DNA from: Hippophae tibetana
Taxonomy: Eukaryota; Streptophyta; Magnoliopsida; Rosales; Elaeagnaceae
DNA length: 64,000 nucleotides
Reading direction: 5' to 3'
Assembly (NCBI GenBank): GCA_037013495.1
Contig: CM072810.1
Coordinates: forward strand, 51,756,843-51,820,842
The position numbers were made by a program, and so were the translations under genes. How positions within the stretch are numbered: position 1 is the first letter of the stretch; each line of letters starts with the position of its first letter. Shown here piece by piece: positions 10,970 to 21,447 of this stretch. A model generated the notes under the pieces. It saw only the letters and a program-made list of their open reading frames with translations, had not been told where the DNA came from and searched no databases.

Positions 10970-13637
10970 CGGGACGCTTGAACGGTCACCCTTAACTTGT
11001 TCTAAGCCCACACCAAGTCACGAGGATGTTACCCCCCATGCAGACACAAGTCATTCCAATTGACATTTGGAAACAACATAGAAAGGTTACCCACAACAAC
11101 GAACCCAGGGATGGTCCTTACCTCGGTTGGATCATTCCGTCTCTTGTAAGGGAACTTCACCTCGAACTTGTGCTTTTATGGGATACAAATCGGAGATCAT
11201 GTTTTAATACCAAACATAGGAAAAATAGCTAATCCGTCCTTCCTAAAGCTTAATCTTTCAATACGGGACGCTGGAACGGTCACCCTTAACTTGTTCAAAG
11301 CTCACACCAAGTCACGAGAATGTTACACCACGTAAACGACACAAGTCATTCTACATGACACTTGGAAACAACATAGAAAGGTTACCCACAACAACGAGCG
11401 CAAGGATGGTACTTACCTCGGTTGCATCATTCCGTCTCTTGTAAGCAAACTTCACCTCGAACTTCTGCTTTTATGGGATACAAATTCGGAGATCATGTTT
11501 TGATACCAAAGATAGGAAAAATAGCTAATCCTTCCTTCCTAAAGCTTATGCTTTCAATACGGGACGCTTAAACTGTCACCTTTAATCAACGTTCAAAGCT
11601 CACAACAAGTCACGAGGGTGGTACCCCCCATGCACGACACAAGTCATTCTAAATGACAATTGGAAACAACAAAGAAAGGTTACGCACAACAACGAGCGCA
11701 GGGATGGTACTTACCTCGGTTGCATCATTCCGTCTCTTTTAAGCGAACTTCACCTCGAACTTGTGCTTTTATGGGATACAAATTCGGAGATCATGTTTTG
11801 ATAACAAATATAGGAAAAATAGCTAATCCTTCCTTCCTAAAGCTTATGCTTTCAATACGGGACGCTTGAACGGTCACCCTTAATCCGCGTTCAAAGCTCA
11901 CACCAAGTCACGAGAATGTTACACCCCGTGCACGACACAAGTCATTCTAAATGACACTTGGAAACAACATAGAAAGGTTACCCACAACAACGAGCGCAGG
12001 GATGGTACTTACCTCGGTTGCATCATTCCATCTCTTGTAACCGAACTTCACCTCGAACTTGTGCTTTTATGGGATACAAATCGGAGATCATATTTTGATA
12101 CCAAACCTAGGAAAATGGTTAATCCTTCCTTCCTAAAGCTTAAGCTTTCCATGCGGGACGCTTGAACTGTCACCCTTAAACCTCGTTCAAAGCTCACAAC
12201 CAATCACGGGGTTGTTACCCCCCGTGCACGACACAAGTCATTCTAAATGACACATCGAAACAACATAGAAAGGTTACCCAAAACAACAAACCGAGGGATG
12301 GTACTTACCTCGGTTCCATCATTCCGTCTCTTGTAAGCAAACTTCACCTCGAACTTGTGCTTTTATGGGATACAAATCGGAGATTATATTTTGATAATAA
12401 ATATAGGAAAAATAGCTAATCCTTCCTTCCTAAAGCTTAAGCTTAGAATACGGGACGCTTGAACCGTCACCCTTAATCCTCGTTCAAAGCTCACAACAAG
12501 TCACGAGGACGTTACCCCCCCGTGCACGACACAAGTCATTCTAAATGACACTTGGAAACAACATAGAATGGTTACCCACAACAACGAACCCAGGGATGGT
12601 TCTTACGTCGGTTGCATCATTCCGTCACTTGTAAGCGAACTTCACCTCTAACTTATGCTTTTATAGGATACAAATCGGAGATCATGTTTTGATACCAAAC
12701 ATAGGAAAATAACTAATCCTTCCTTCCTAAAGCTTAAGCTTTGAATACGGGACGCTTGAACTGTCACCCTTAATCCTCGTTCAAAGCTCACAACAAGTCA
12801 CGAGGATATTACCCCCCCGTGCACGATACAAGTCATTCTAAATGACACTTGGGAACAACATAGAAAGGTTACCCACAACAACAAACCCAGGGATGGATAC
12901 TTACCTCAGTTGCATCCTTCCGTCTCTTGTAAGCGAACTTCACCCCGAACTTGTGCTTTTATGGGATACAAATCGGATATCATGTTTTGATACCAAACAT
13001 AGGAAAAATAGCTAATCCTTCCTTCCTAAAGCTTAATCTTTCAATATGGGACGCTTGAACGGTCACCCTTAATCCTCGTTCAAAGCTCACACCAAGTCAC
13101 GAGAATGTTACACCCCGTGCACGACACAAGTCATTCTAAATGACAGTTGGAAACAACATAGAAAGGTTACCCACAACAACGAGCGCAGGGATGGTACTTA
13201 CCTCGGTTGCATCATTCCGTCTCTTATAACCGAACTTCACCTCGAACTTGTGCTTTTATGGGATACAAATCGGAGATCATGTTTTGATACCAAAGATAGG
13301 AAAAATAGCAAATCCTTCCTTCCTAAAGCTTAAAATTTCAATACGGGACGCTTGAATGGTCACCCTTAACTTGTTCAAAGCTCACACCAAGTCACGAGGA
13401 TGTTACTCCCCATGTAGACACAAGTCATTCCAATTGACATTTGGAAACAACATAGAAAGGTTACCCACAACAACGAACCCAGGGATGGTCCTTACCTCGG
13501 TTGGATCATTCCGTCTCTTCTAAGCGAACTTCACCTCGAACTTGTGCTTTTATGTTATACAAATCGGAGATCATGTTTTGATACCAAAGATAGGAAAAAT
13601 AGCCAATCCTTCCTTCCTAAAGCTTAAGCTTTCAATA
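10970..13637 (+). repeat. HOR copy 5 (2668 bp)
   Basis: The beginning matches copy 2 at an offset of 8004 bp (AAGCCCACACC near 11004 and ACTTCTGC at 11461). M5 (11858) has the M9-like first half. Later monomers are less clearly paired with copy 2, because AAGTCACGAGG and CCTTCCTTCC replace the variants shared by copies 2 and 3. This is the last regular copy. Confidence 0.93.
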
Positions 13638-13931
13638 CGGGACGCTTGAACGGTCACCCTTAACTTGTTCAAAGCTCACACCAAGTCACGAGGATGTTAC
13701 CCCCCATGCAGACACAAGTCATTCCAATTGACATTTGGAAACAACATAGAAAGGTTACCCACAACAACGAACCCAGGGATGGTCCTTACCTCGGTTGGAT
13801 CATTCCGTCTCTTCTAAGCGAACTTCTTCTCGAACTTGTGCTTTTATGTTATACAAATCGGAGATCATGTTTTGATACCAAAGATAGGAAAAATAGCCAA
13901 TCCTTCCTTCCTAAAGCTTAAGCTTTCAATA
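13638..13931 (+). repeat. Extra monomer, M2/M10 hybrid
   Basis: This 294-bp monomer sits between M10 of HOR copy 5 (ending 13637) and M2 of copy 6 (13932), giving 2962 bp instead of 2668 bp between successive M2 monomers. Its first part reads like M2 (GTTACCCCCCATGCAGAC). Its second part reads like M10 (CTCTTCTAAGCG, TATGTTATACAAATC, AAAGATAGG). It also has a private AACTTCTTCTCG. This is the product expected of an unequal exchange between the two sister monomers. Confidence 0.85.
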
Positions 13932-16604
13932 CGGGACGCTTGAACGGTCACCCTTAACTTGTTCAAAGCTCACACCAAGTCACGAGGATGTTACCCCCCA
14001 TGCAGACACAAGTCATTCCAATTGACATTTGGAAACAACATAGAAAGGTTACCCACAACAACGAACCCAGGGATGGTCCTTTCCTCGGTTGGATCATTCC
14101 GTCTCTTGTAAGCGAACTTCACCTCGAACTTGTTCTTTTATGGGATACAAATCGGAGATCATGTTTTAATACCAAACATAGGAAAAATAGCTAATCCGTC
14201 CTTCCTAAAGCTTAATCTTTCAATACGGGACGCTGGAACGGTCACCCTTAACTTGTTCAAAGCTCACACCAAGTCACGAGAATGTTACACCACGTAAACG
14301 ACACAAGTCATTCTACATGACACTTGGAAACAACATAGAAAGGTTACCCACAACAACGAGCGCAGGGATGGTACTTACCTCGGTTGCATCATTCCGTCTC
14401 TTGTAAGCGAACTTCACCTCGAACTTGTGCTTTTATGGGATACAAATTCGGAGATCATGTTTTGATACCAAAGATAGGAAAAATAACTAATCCTTCCTTC
14501 CTAAAGCTTATGCTTTCAATACGGGACGCTTAAACTGTCACCTTTAATCAACGTTCAAAGCTCACAACAAGTCACGAGGGTGGTACCCCCCATGCACGAC
14601 ACAAGTCATTCTAAATGACAATTGGAAACAACAAAGAAAGGTTACGCACAACAACGAGCGCAGGGATGGTACTTACCTCGGTTGCATCATTCCGTCTCTT
14701 GTAAGAGAACTTCACCTCGAACTTGTGCTTTTATGGGATACAAATTCGGAGATCATGTTTTGATAACAAATATAGGAAAAATAGCTAATCCTTCCTTCCT
14801 AAAGCTTATGCTTTCAATACGGGACGCTTAAACTGTCACCTTTAATCATCGTTCAAAGCTCACAACAAGTCACGAGGGTGGTACCCCCCATGCACGACAC
14901 AAGTCATTCTAAATGACAATTGGAAACAACAAAGAAAGGTTACGCACAACAACGAGCGCAGGGATGGTACTTACCTCGGTTGCATCATTCCGTCTCTTGC
15001 AAGAGAACTTCACCTCGAACTTGTGCTTTTATGGGATACAAATTCGGAGATCATGTTTTGATAACAAATATAGGAAAAATAGCTAATCCTTCCTTCCTAA
15101 AGCTTATGCTTTCAATACGGGACGCTTAAACTATCACCTTTAATCATCGTTCAAAGCTCACAACAAGTCACGAGGGTGGTACCCCCCATGCACGACACAA
15201 GTCATTCTAAATGACAATTGGAAACAACAAAGAAAGGTTACGCACAACAACGAGCGCAGGGATGGTACTTACCTCGGTTGCATCATTCCGTCTCTTGCAA
15301 GAGAACTTCACCTCGAACTTGTGCTTTTATGGGATACAAATTCGGAGATCATGTTTTGATAACAAATATAGGAAAAATAGCTAATCCTTCCTTCCTAAAG
15401 CTTATGCTTTCAATACGGGACGCTTAAACTATCACATTTAATCATCGTTCAAAGCTCACAACAAGTCACGAGGGTGGTACCCCCCATGCACGACACAAGT
15501 CATTCTAAATGACACTTGGAAACAACAAAGAAAGGTTACCCACAACAACGAGCGCAGGGATGGTACTTACCTCGGTTGCATCATTCCATCTCTTGTAACC
15601 GAACTTCACCTCGAACTTGTGCTTTTATGGGATACAAATCGGAGATCATATTTTGATACCAAACCTAGGAAAATGGTTAATCCTTCCTTCCTAAAGCTTA
15701 AGCTTTCCATGCGGGACGCTTGAACTGTCACCCTTAAACCTCGTTCAAAGCTCACAACCAATCACGAGGTTGTTACCCCCCGTGCACGACTCAAGTCATT
15801 CTAAATGACACATCGAAACAACATAGAAAGGTTACCCAAAACAACAAACCGAGGGATGGTACTTACCTCGGTTCCATCATTCCGTCTCTTGTAAGCAAAC
15901 TTCACCTCGAACTTGTGCTTTTATGGGATACAAATCGGAGATTATATTTTGATAATAAATATAGGAAAAATAGCTAATCCTTCCTTCCTAAAGCTTAAGC
16001 TTAGAATACGGGACGCTTGAACCGTCACCCTTAATCCTCGTTCAAAGCTCACAACAAGTCACGAGGACGTTACCCCCCCGTGCACGACACAAGTCATTCT
16101 AAATGACACTTGGAAACAACATAGAATGGTTACCCACAACAACGAACCCAGGGATGGTACTTACGTCGGTTGCATCATTCCGTCACTTGTAAGCGAACTT
16201 CACCTCTAACTTGTGCTTTTATAGGATACAAATCGGAGATCATGTTTTGATACCAAACATAGGAAAATAACTAATCCTTCCTTCCTAAAGCTTAAGCTTT
16301 GAATACGGGACGCTTGAACTGTCACCCTTAATCCTCGTCCAAAGCTCACAACAAGTCACGAGGATATTACCCCCCCGTGCACGATAGAAGTCATTCTAAA
16401 TGACACTTGGAAACAACATAGAAAGGTTACCCACAACAACAAACCCAGGGATGGATACTTACCTCAGTTGCATCCTTCCGTCTCTTGTAAGCGAACTTCA
16501 CCCCGAACTTGTGCTTTTATGGGATACAAATCGGATATCATGTTTTGATACCAAACATAGGAAAAATAGCTAATCCTTCCTTCCTAAAGCTTAATCTTTC
16601 AATA
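13932..16604 (+). repeat. HOR copy 6, expanded and then truncated
   Basis: Monomer starts are 13932 (M2), 14226 (M3), 14522, 14820 and 15118 (three M4 copies), 15416 (M5, copy-1 type), 15712 (M6), 16009 (M7) and 16306 (M8). The next monomer (16605) is a chimera, so M10 and the following M2-M3 are missing. The regular HOR structure starts to break down here. Confidence 0.9.
14522..15415 (+). repeat. Tandem triplication of monomer M4 (3 x 298 bp)
   Basis: Three successive 298-bp monomers start at 14522, 14820 and 15118 and all share AATTGGAAACAACAAAG, GGTTACGCAC, ACAAATTCGGAG and GATAACAAATATAGG. All three share GAGAACTTCACC where other M4 copies read GCGAACTTCACC. Copies 2 and 3 additionally share CTCTTGCAAGAG against CTCTTGTAAGAG. 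The nested sharing gives the order of events: one duplication, then a second from the newer copy. Confidence 0.92.
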
Positions 16605-16902
16605 TGGGACGCTTGAACGGTCACCCTTAATCCTCGTTGAAAGCTCACACCAAGTCACGAGAATGTTACACCCCGTGCACGACACAAGTCATTCTAAATG
16701 ACAGTTGGAAACAACATAGAAAGGTTACCCACAACAACGAGCGCAGGGATGGTACTTACCTCGGTTGCATCATTCCGTCTCTTGTAAGCGAACTTCACCT
16801 CGAACTTGTGCTTTTATGGGATACAAATTCGGAGATCATGTTTTGATAACAAATATAGGAAAAATAGCTAATCCTTCCTTCCTAAAGCTTATGCTTTCAA
16901 TA
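16605..16902 (+). repeat. Chimeric monomer M9/M4
   Basis: The first half is M9 (start TGGGACGCTTGAACGG, CGAGAATGTTACACCCCG, CAGTTGGAAACAAC). The second half is M4 (ACAAATTCGGAGATC, GATAACAAATATAGG, AAGCTTATGCTTTC). The following monomer (16903) is M5. M10, M2 and M3 are therefore skipped, as expected from an out-of-register crossover within a monomer, with the breakpoint in the conserved middle (about 16730-16825). Confidence 0.88.
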
Positions 16903-18091
16903 CGGGACGCTTAAACTGTCACCTTTAATCATCGTTCAAAGCTCACAACAAGTCACGAGGGTGGTACCCCCCATGCACGACACAAGTCATTCTAAATGAC
17001 ACTTGGAAACAACAAAGAAAGGTTACCCACAACAACGAGCGCAGGGATGGTACTTACCTCTGTTGCATCATTCCATCTCTTGTAACCGAACTTCACCTCG
17101 AACTTGTGCTTTTATGGGATACAAATCGGAGATCATATTTTGATACCAAACCTAGGAAAATGGTTAATCCTTCCTTCCTAAAGCTTAAGCTTTCCATGCG
17201 GGACGCTTGAACTGTCACCCTTAAACCTCGTTCAAAGCTCACAACCAATCACGAGGTTGTTACCCCCCGTGCACGACACAAGTCATTCTAAATGACACAT
17301 CGAAACAACATAGAAAGGTTACCCAAAACAACAAACCGAGTGATGGTACTTACCTCGGTTCCATCATTCCGTCTCTTGTAAGCAAACTTCACCTCGAACT
17401 TGTGCTTTTATGGGATACAAATCGGAGATTATATTTTGATAATAAATATAGGAAAAATAGGTAATCCTTCCTTCCTAAAGCTTAAGCTTAGAATACGGGA
17501 CGCTTGAACCGTCACCCTTAATCCTCGTTCAAAGCTCACAACAAGTCACGAGGACGTTACCCCCCCGTGCACGACACAAGTCATTCTAAATGACACTTGG
17601 AAACAACATAGAATGGTTACCCACAACAACGAACCCATGGATGGTACTTACGTCGGTTGCATCATTCCGTCACTTGTAAGCGAACTTCACCTCTAACTTG
17701 TGCTTTTATAGGATACAAATCGGAGATCATGTTTTGATACCAAACATAGGAAAATAACTAATCCTTCCTTCCTAAAGCTTAAGCTTTGAATACGGGACGC
17801 TTGAACTGTCACCCTTAATCCTCGTTCAAAGCTCACAACAAGTCACGAGGATATTACCCCCCCGTGCACGATACAAGTCATTCTAAATGACACTTGGAAA
17901 CAACATAGAAAGGTTACCCACAACAACAAACCCAGGGATGGATACTTACCTCAGTTGCATCCTTCCGTCTCTTGTAAGTGAACTTCACCCCGAACTTTTG
18001 CTTTTATGGGATACAAATCGGATATCATGTTTCGATACCAAACATAGGAAAAATAGCTAATCCTTCCTTCCTAAAGCTTAATCTTTCAATA
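16903..18091 (+). repeat. Partial HOR copy 7 (M5-M8)
   Basis: Monomer starts are 16903 (M5), 17199 (M6), 17496 (M7) and 17793 (M8). M5 is of the copy-1 type. M7 has ACCCATGGATGG, as in copies 1 and 4, so this piece derives from that lineage. It begins after one chimera and ends at another. Confidence 0.88.
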
Positions 18092-18388
18092 TGGGACGCT
18101 TGAACGGTCACCCTTAATCCTCGTTCAAAGCTCACACCAAGTCACGAGAATGTTACACCCCGTGCACGACACAAGTCATTCTAAATGACAGTTGGAAACA
18201 ACATAGAAAGGTTACCCACAACAACGAGCGCAGGGATGGTCCTTACCTCGGTTGGATCATTCCGTCTCTTGTAAGCGAACTTCACCTCGAACTTGTGCTT
18301 TTATGTTATACAAATCGGAGATCATGTTTTAATACCAAACATAGGAAAAATAGCTAATCCGTCCTTCCTAAAGCTTAATCTTTCAATA
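18092..18388 (+). repeat. Chimeric monomer M9 / M2-M10
   Basis: It starts like M9 (TGGGACG, CAGTTGGAAAC, AACGAGCGCAGGG). It then switches to CCTTACCTCGGTTGG with TATGTTATAC (an M10 mark) and TTTTAATACC with AATCCGTCC (M2 marks). The next monomer (18389) is M3. M10 and M2 are thus collapsed into this one 297-bp unit, probably by at least two exchanges. Confidence 0.82.
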
Positions 18389-20229
18389 CGGGACGCTGGA
18401 ACGGTCACCCTTAACTTGTTGAAAGCTCACACCAAGTCACGAGAATGTTACACCACGTAAACGACACAAGTCATTCTACATGACACTTGGAAACAACATA
18501 GAAAGGTTACCCACAACAACGAGCGCAGGGATGGTACTTACCTCGGTTGCATCATTCCGTCTCTTGTAAGCGAACTTCACCTCGAACTTGTGCTTTTATG
18601 GGATACAAATTCGGAGATCATGTTTTGATAACAATTATAGGAAAAATAGCTAATCCTTCCTTCCTAAAGCTTAAGCTTTCAATACGGGACGCTTAAACTG
18701 TCACCTTTAATCAACGTTCAAAGCTCACAACAAGTCACGAGGGTGGTACCCCCCATGCACGACACAAGTCATTCTAAATGACAATTAGAAACAACAAAGA
18801 AAGGTTACGCACAACAACGAGCGCAGGGATGGTAATTACCTCGGTTGCATCATTCCGTCTCTTGTAACCGAACTTCACCTCGAACTTATGCTTTTATAGG
18901 ATACAAATCGTAGATCATGTTTTGATACCAAAGATAGGAAAAATAGCGAATCCTTCCTTCCTAAAGCTTATGCTTTCAATACGGGACGCTTGAACGGTCA
19001 CCCTTAACTTGTTCAAAGCTCACACCAAGTCACGAGGATGTTACCCCCCATGCACGACACAAGTCAGTCTAAATGACACTTGGAAACAACATAGAAATGT
19101 TACCCACAACAACGAACCCGGGGATGGTCCTTACCTCGGTTGCATCATTCCGTCTCTTGTAAGCGAACTTCACCTCTAACTTGTGCTTTTATGGGATACA
19201 AATCAGAGATCATATTTTGCTACCAAACATAGGAAAAATAGCTAATCTTTCCTTCCTAAAGCTTAAGCTTTCAATACGGGATGCTTAAACTGTCACCTTT
19301 AATCATCGTTCAAAGCTCACAACAAGTCACGAGGGTGGTACCACCCATGCACGACACAAGTCATTCTAAATGACACTTGGAAACAACAAAGAAAGGTTAC
19401 CCACAACAACGAGCGCAGGGATGGTACTTACCTCGGTTGCATCATTCCATCTCTTGTAACCGAACTTCACCTCGAACTTGTGCTTTTATGGGATACAAAT
19501 CGGAGATCATATTTTGATACCAAATATAGGAAAAATAGCTAATCCTTCCTTCCTAAAGCTTATGCTTTCAATACGGGACGCTTAAATTGTCACCTTTAAT
19601 CATCGTTCAAAGCTCACAACAAGTCACGAGGGTGGTACCATGCAAGACACAAGTCATTCTAAATGACACTTGGAAACAACAAAGAAAGGTTACCCACAAC
19701 AACGAGCGCAGGGATGGTACTTACCTCGGTTGCATCATTCCATCTCTTGTAAGCGAACTTCACCTCGAACTTGTGATTTTATGGGATACAAATCGGAGAT
19801 CATATTTTGATACCAAACATAGGAAAATAGTTAATCCTTCCTTCCTAAAGCTTAAGCTTTCCATGCGGGATGCTTGAACTGTCACCCTTAATCCTCGTTC
19901 AAAGATCACAACAAGTCACGAGGCTGTTACCCCCCATGCACGACACAAGTCATTCTAAATGACACTTGGAAAAAACATAGAAAGGTTACCCATAACAACA
20001 AACCCAGGGATGGTACTTTCCTCGGTTGCATCATTCCGTCTCTTGTAAGCGAACTTCACCTCGAACTTGTGCTTTTATGGGATACAAATTCGGAGATCAT
20101 GTTTTGATAACAAATATAGGAAAAATAGCTAATCCTTCCTTCCTAAAGCTTATGCTTTCAATACGGGACGCTTAAACTGTCACCTTTAATCATCGTTCAA
20201 AGCTCACACCAAGTCCCGAGGGTGGTACC
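18389..20229 (+). repeat. Transition monomers up to the retrotransposon
   Basis: Monomer starts are 18389, 18685, 18982, 19277, 19574 and 19866, with a last monomer cut after 66 bp (20164-20229). The types mix M3/M4 marks with right-arm marks (AATAGCGAATCC, CAAGTCAGTC, GAAATGTTACC). The monomer at 19574 is only 292 bp because four bases of the C-run are missing (GGTGGTACCATGCAAGAC). From 18547 onward this stretch is repeated at 24983-26665 with 7 substitutions and no indel in 1683 bp. Confidence 0.9.
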
Positions 20230-20654
20230 TGATAACTGTATTTTATATAGTTATTTTCACCTATTTTATTAATTATAATTGCTATGTTTTCAATGTTTTT
20301 AGTTAATTTTAGTTTAATAAATTAGTATTTACGGTTTTTTATATATTTTAATAAAATTAAATAATTTGTATCGAAAAACTTAATTAATTGCAAATTTGAG
20401 TCCAAAAATATAATTTCAAATAAAATAGTATTTAATTGCAATTTATAAAAGTCAAAAATATAATTTAAATTAAATTCGGGCTTAATTTTAATTATTAAAA
20501 GTTTAAAAATTTAATTTAAATTAGAAAAGGGCGAAACTGTAATTAAATAAAGTTGAAAATGTAATTTGAAATAGATTTGTGGGCCAAAATCCAATTAATT
20601 GAAGTTTAAATTTCTGCGCAGGTGAGAAGACCACGCGCCAACATGCACGCGCGA

Positions 20655-21140
20655 CACGTGGACCGTCCGATCAAAGAAGAAACGGCTGAGATCCGCGTGT
20701 GTCATTCACGCCCGACCAGAACGCGTTGGTGCAGAATTGTTACGCAGCTCGGCGCCCGAGTGGGGCCCACGGCCGCGCAGGCCGGCGTGTAGGTGGGACC
20801 CACTTCTCTGACGCGGCAGCCGCTGTCCCCCACGTACGCGCGCCTCTGATCCCGTGCGTTGAACTCAGCGTGCGCCCGGATTTTCCTCCAATCAGACTCT
20901 GCCACGTGTTCCTTTTGAATCCCTTCCACAAATCAGAAGCTGCCACGTGTCCCACTCTATTTGTCAGCCAATCTTGTAACGACACGTGGCATATTACGAT
21001 GAGCGCGAAAGCGCAGGATCGCGCCCGTATGTGGCCGTTTTCGTCCGTCCTTTTTGTCGCCGGCGCCGTTTCCAACGCCCAATGAGAAGCTGCCATGTGT
21101 CCGCGTTAATTCGTTTCAGCGAATCAGACGCTGACACGTG
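20655..21140 (+). promoter_or_regulatory. Cluster of CACGTG (G-box/ABRE-like) sites in LTR U3
   Basis: CACGTG occurs at 20655, 20903, 20944, 20983 and 21135, with a decayed CATGTG at 21094. Four of the six sites lie in a repeated context of the form ATCAGA-nn-CTGCCACGTGT (20891-20910, 20932-20951, 21081-21100 as GAGAAGCTGCCATGTGT, and 21123-21141). The promoter thus appears built from short diverged copies of one ~20-bp module. In plants such sites bind bZIP and bHLH factors (abscisic acid, light or stress responses). That this LTR responds to them is inference. Confidence 0.75.
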
Positions 21141-21318
21141 GCACGCATAAAGAAATTAAAAAAGGCTGAATCGGCGCCCTGTCTCACGCGTGAATTTGTT
21201 TAATATTTTTCGATCCAATTTTCGATACGCGTTATTTAATTTTTCGATAAAAAATTATTACGCGTTTTATTTAAAAATAAAATAAAAAATGTAATATTTT
21301 AGATGTATTATTTTTGGG

Positions 21319-21326
21319 TATAAATA
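21319..21326 (+). promoter_or_regulatory. LTR TATA box
   Basis: TATAAATA followed by GGAG lies about 180 bp downstream of the last CACGTG site and upstream of the stem-loop. Transcription would be expected to start about 30 bp downstream (near 21350), which sets the U3/R boundary. The truncated 3' LTR ends before the corresponding position, so it lacks both this promoter and the R region. Confidence 0.7.
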
Positions 21327-21389
21327 GGAGATAAGATGATAGTTTTAGGAAGTTTTTGTGAGTTTGTAATTTTTGGGGTGTTTTGTGTG

Positions 21390-21447
21390 TTGGCTGTGGA
21401 ACACGCAGAAGCCATTTTTGGCTTTTGTTGTGTTCTGCGTGTGCCAA
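21390..21447 (+). other. Stem-loop in the R/U5 part of the LTR
   Basis: The perfect 10-bp arms ACACGCAGAA (21401-21410) and TTCTGCGTGT (21433-21442) are extended by TTGGC (21390-21394) pairing with GCCAA (21443-21447) across a 6-nt bulge on the 5' side. A small inner hairpin, GCCA-TTTT-TGGC, occupies 21411-21422. It lies about 40-100 nt after the predicted start of transcription, so it would be near the 5' end of the RNA. Confidence 0.7.

Larger units (their letters stand above)
1..20229 (+). repeat. Satellite array, left arm (about 296-bp monomers)
   Basis: This is a continuous head-to-tail tandem repeat. I set the monomer start at the landmark CGGGACGCTT, which recurs every 292-299 bp (for example at 298, 592, 888, 1186, 1482, 1779, 2076). 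Each monomer then carries, in order, GTCACCCTTAA, CAAGTCACGAGG, a C-run of 4-7, GTCATTCTAAATGAC, TTGGAAACAACA, CTTACCTCGGTTGCATCATT, GGGATACAAATCGGAGATCA, TTTTGATACCAAA and AAAGCTT. No inversion was seen. Recurrent open frames of 60-107 codons follow monomer phase, end at the same TAG/TAA positions, and are by-products of the repeat. I do not recognise the family from memory. Confidence 0.97.

Noticed and set aside
20699-21096. Overlapping 75- to 128-codon frames on both strands in the LTR
   Set aside because: The GC-rich promoter block lacks stop codons by composition. Frames overlap on both strands and recur in the second LTR; no known domain is visible.
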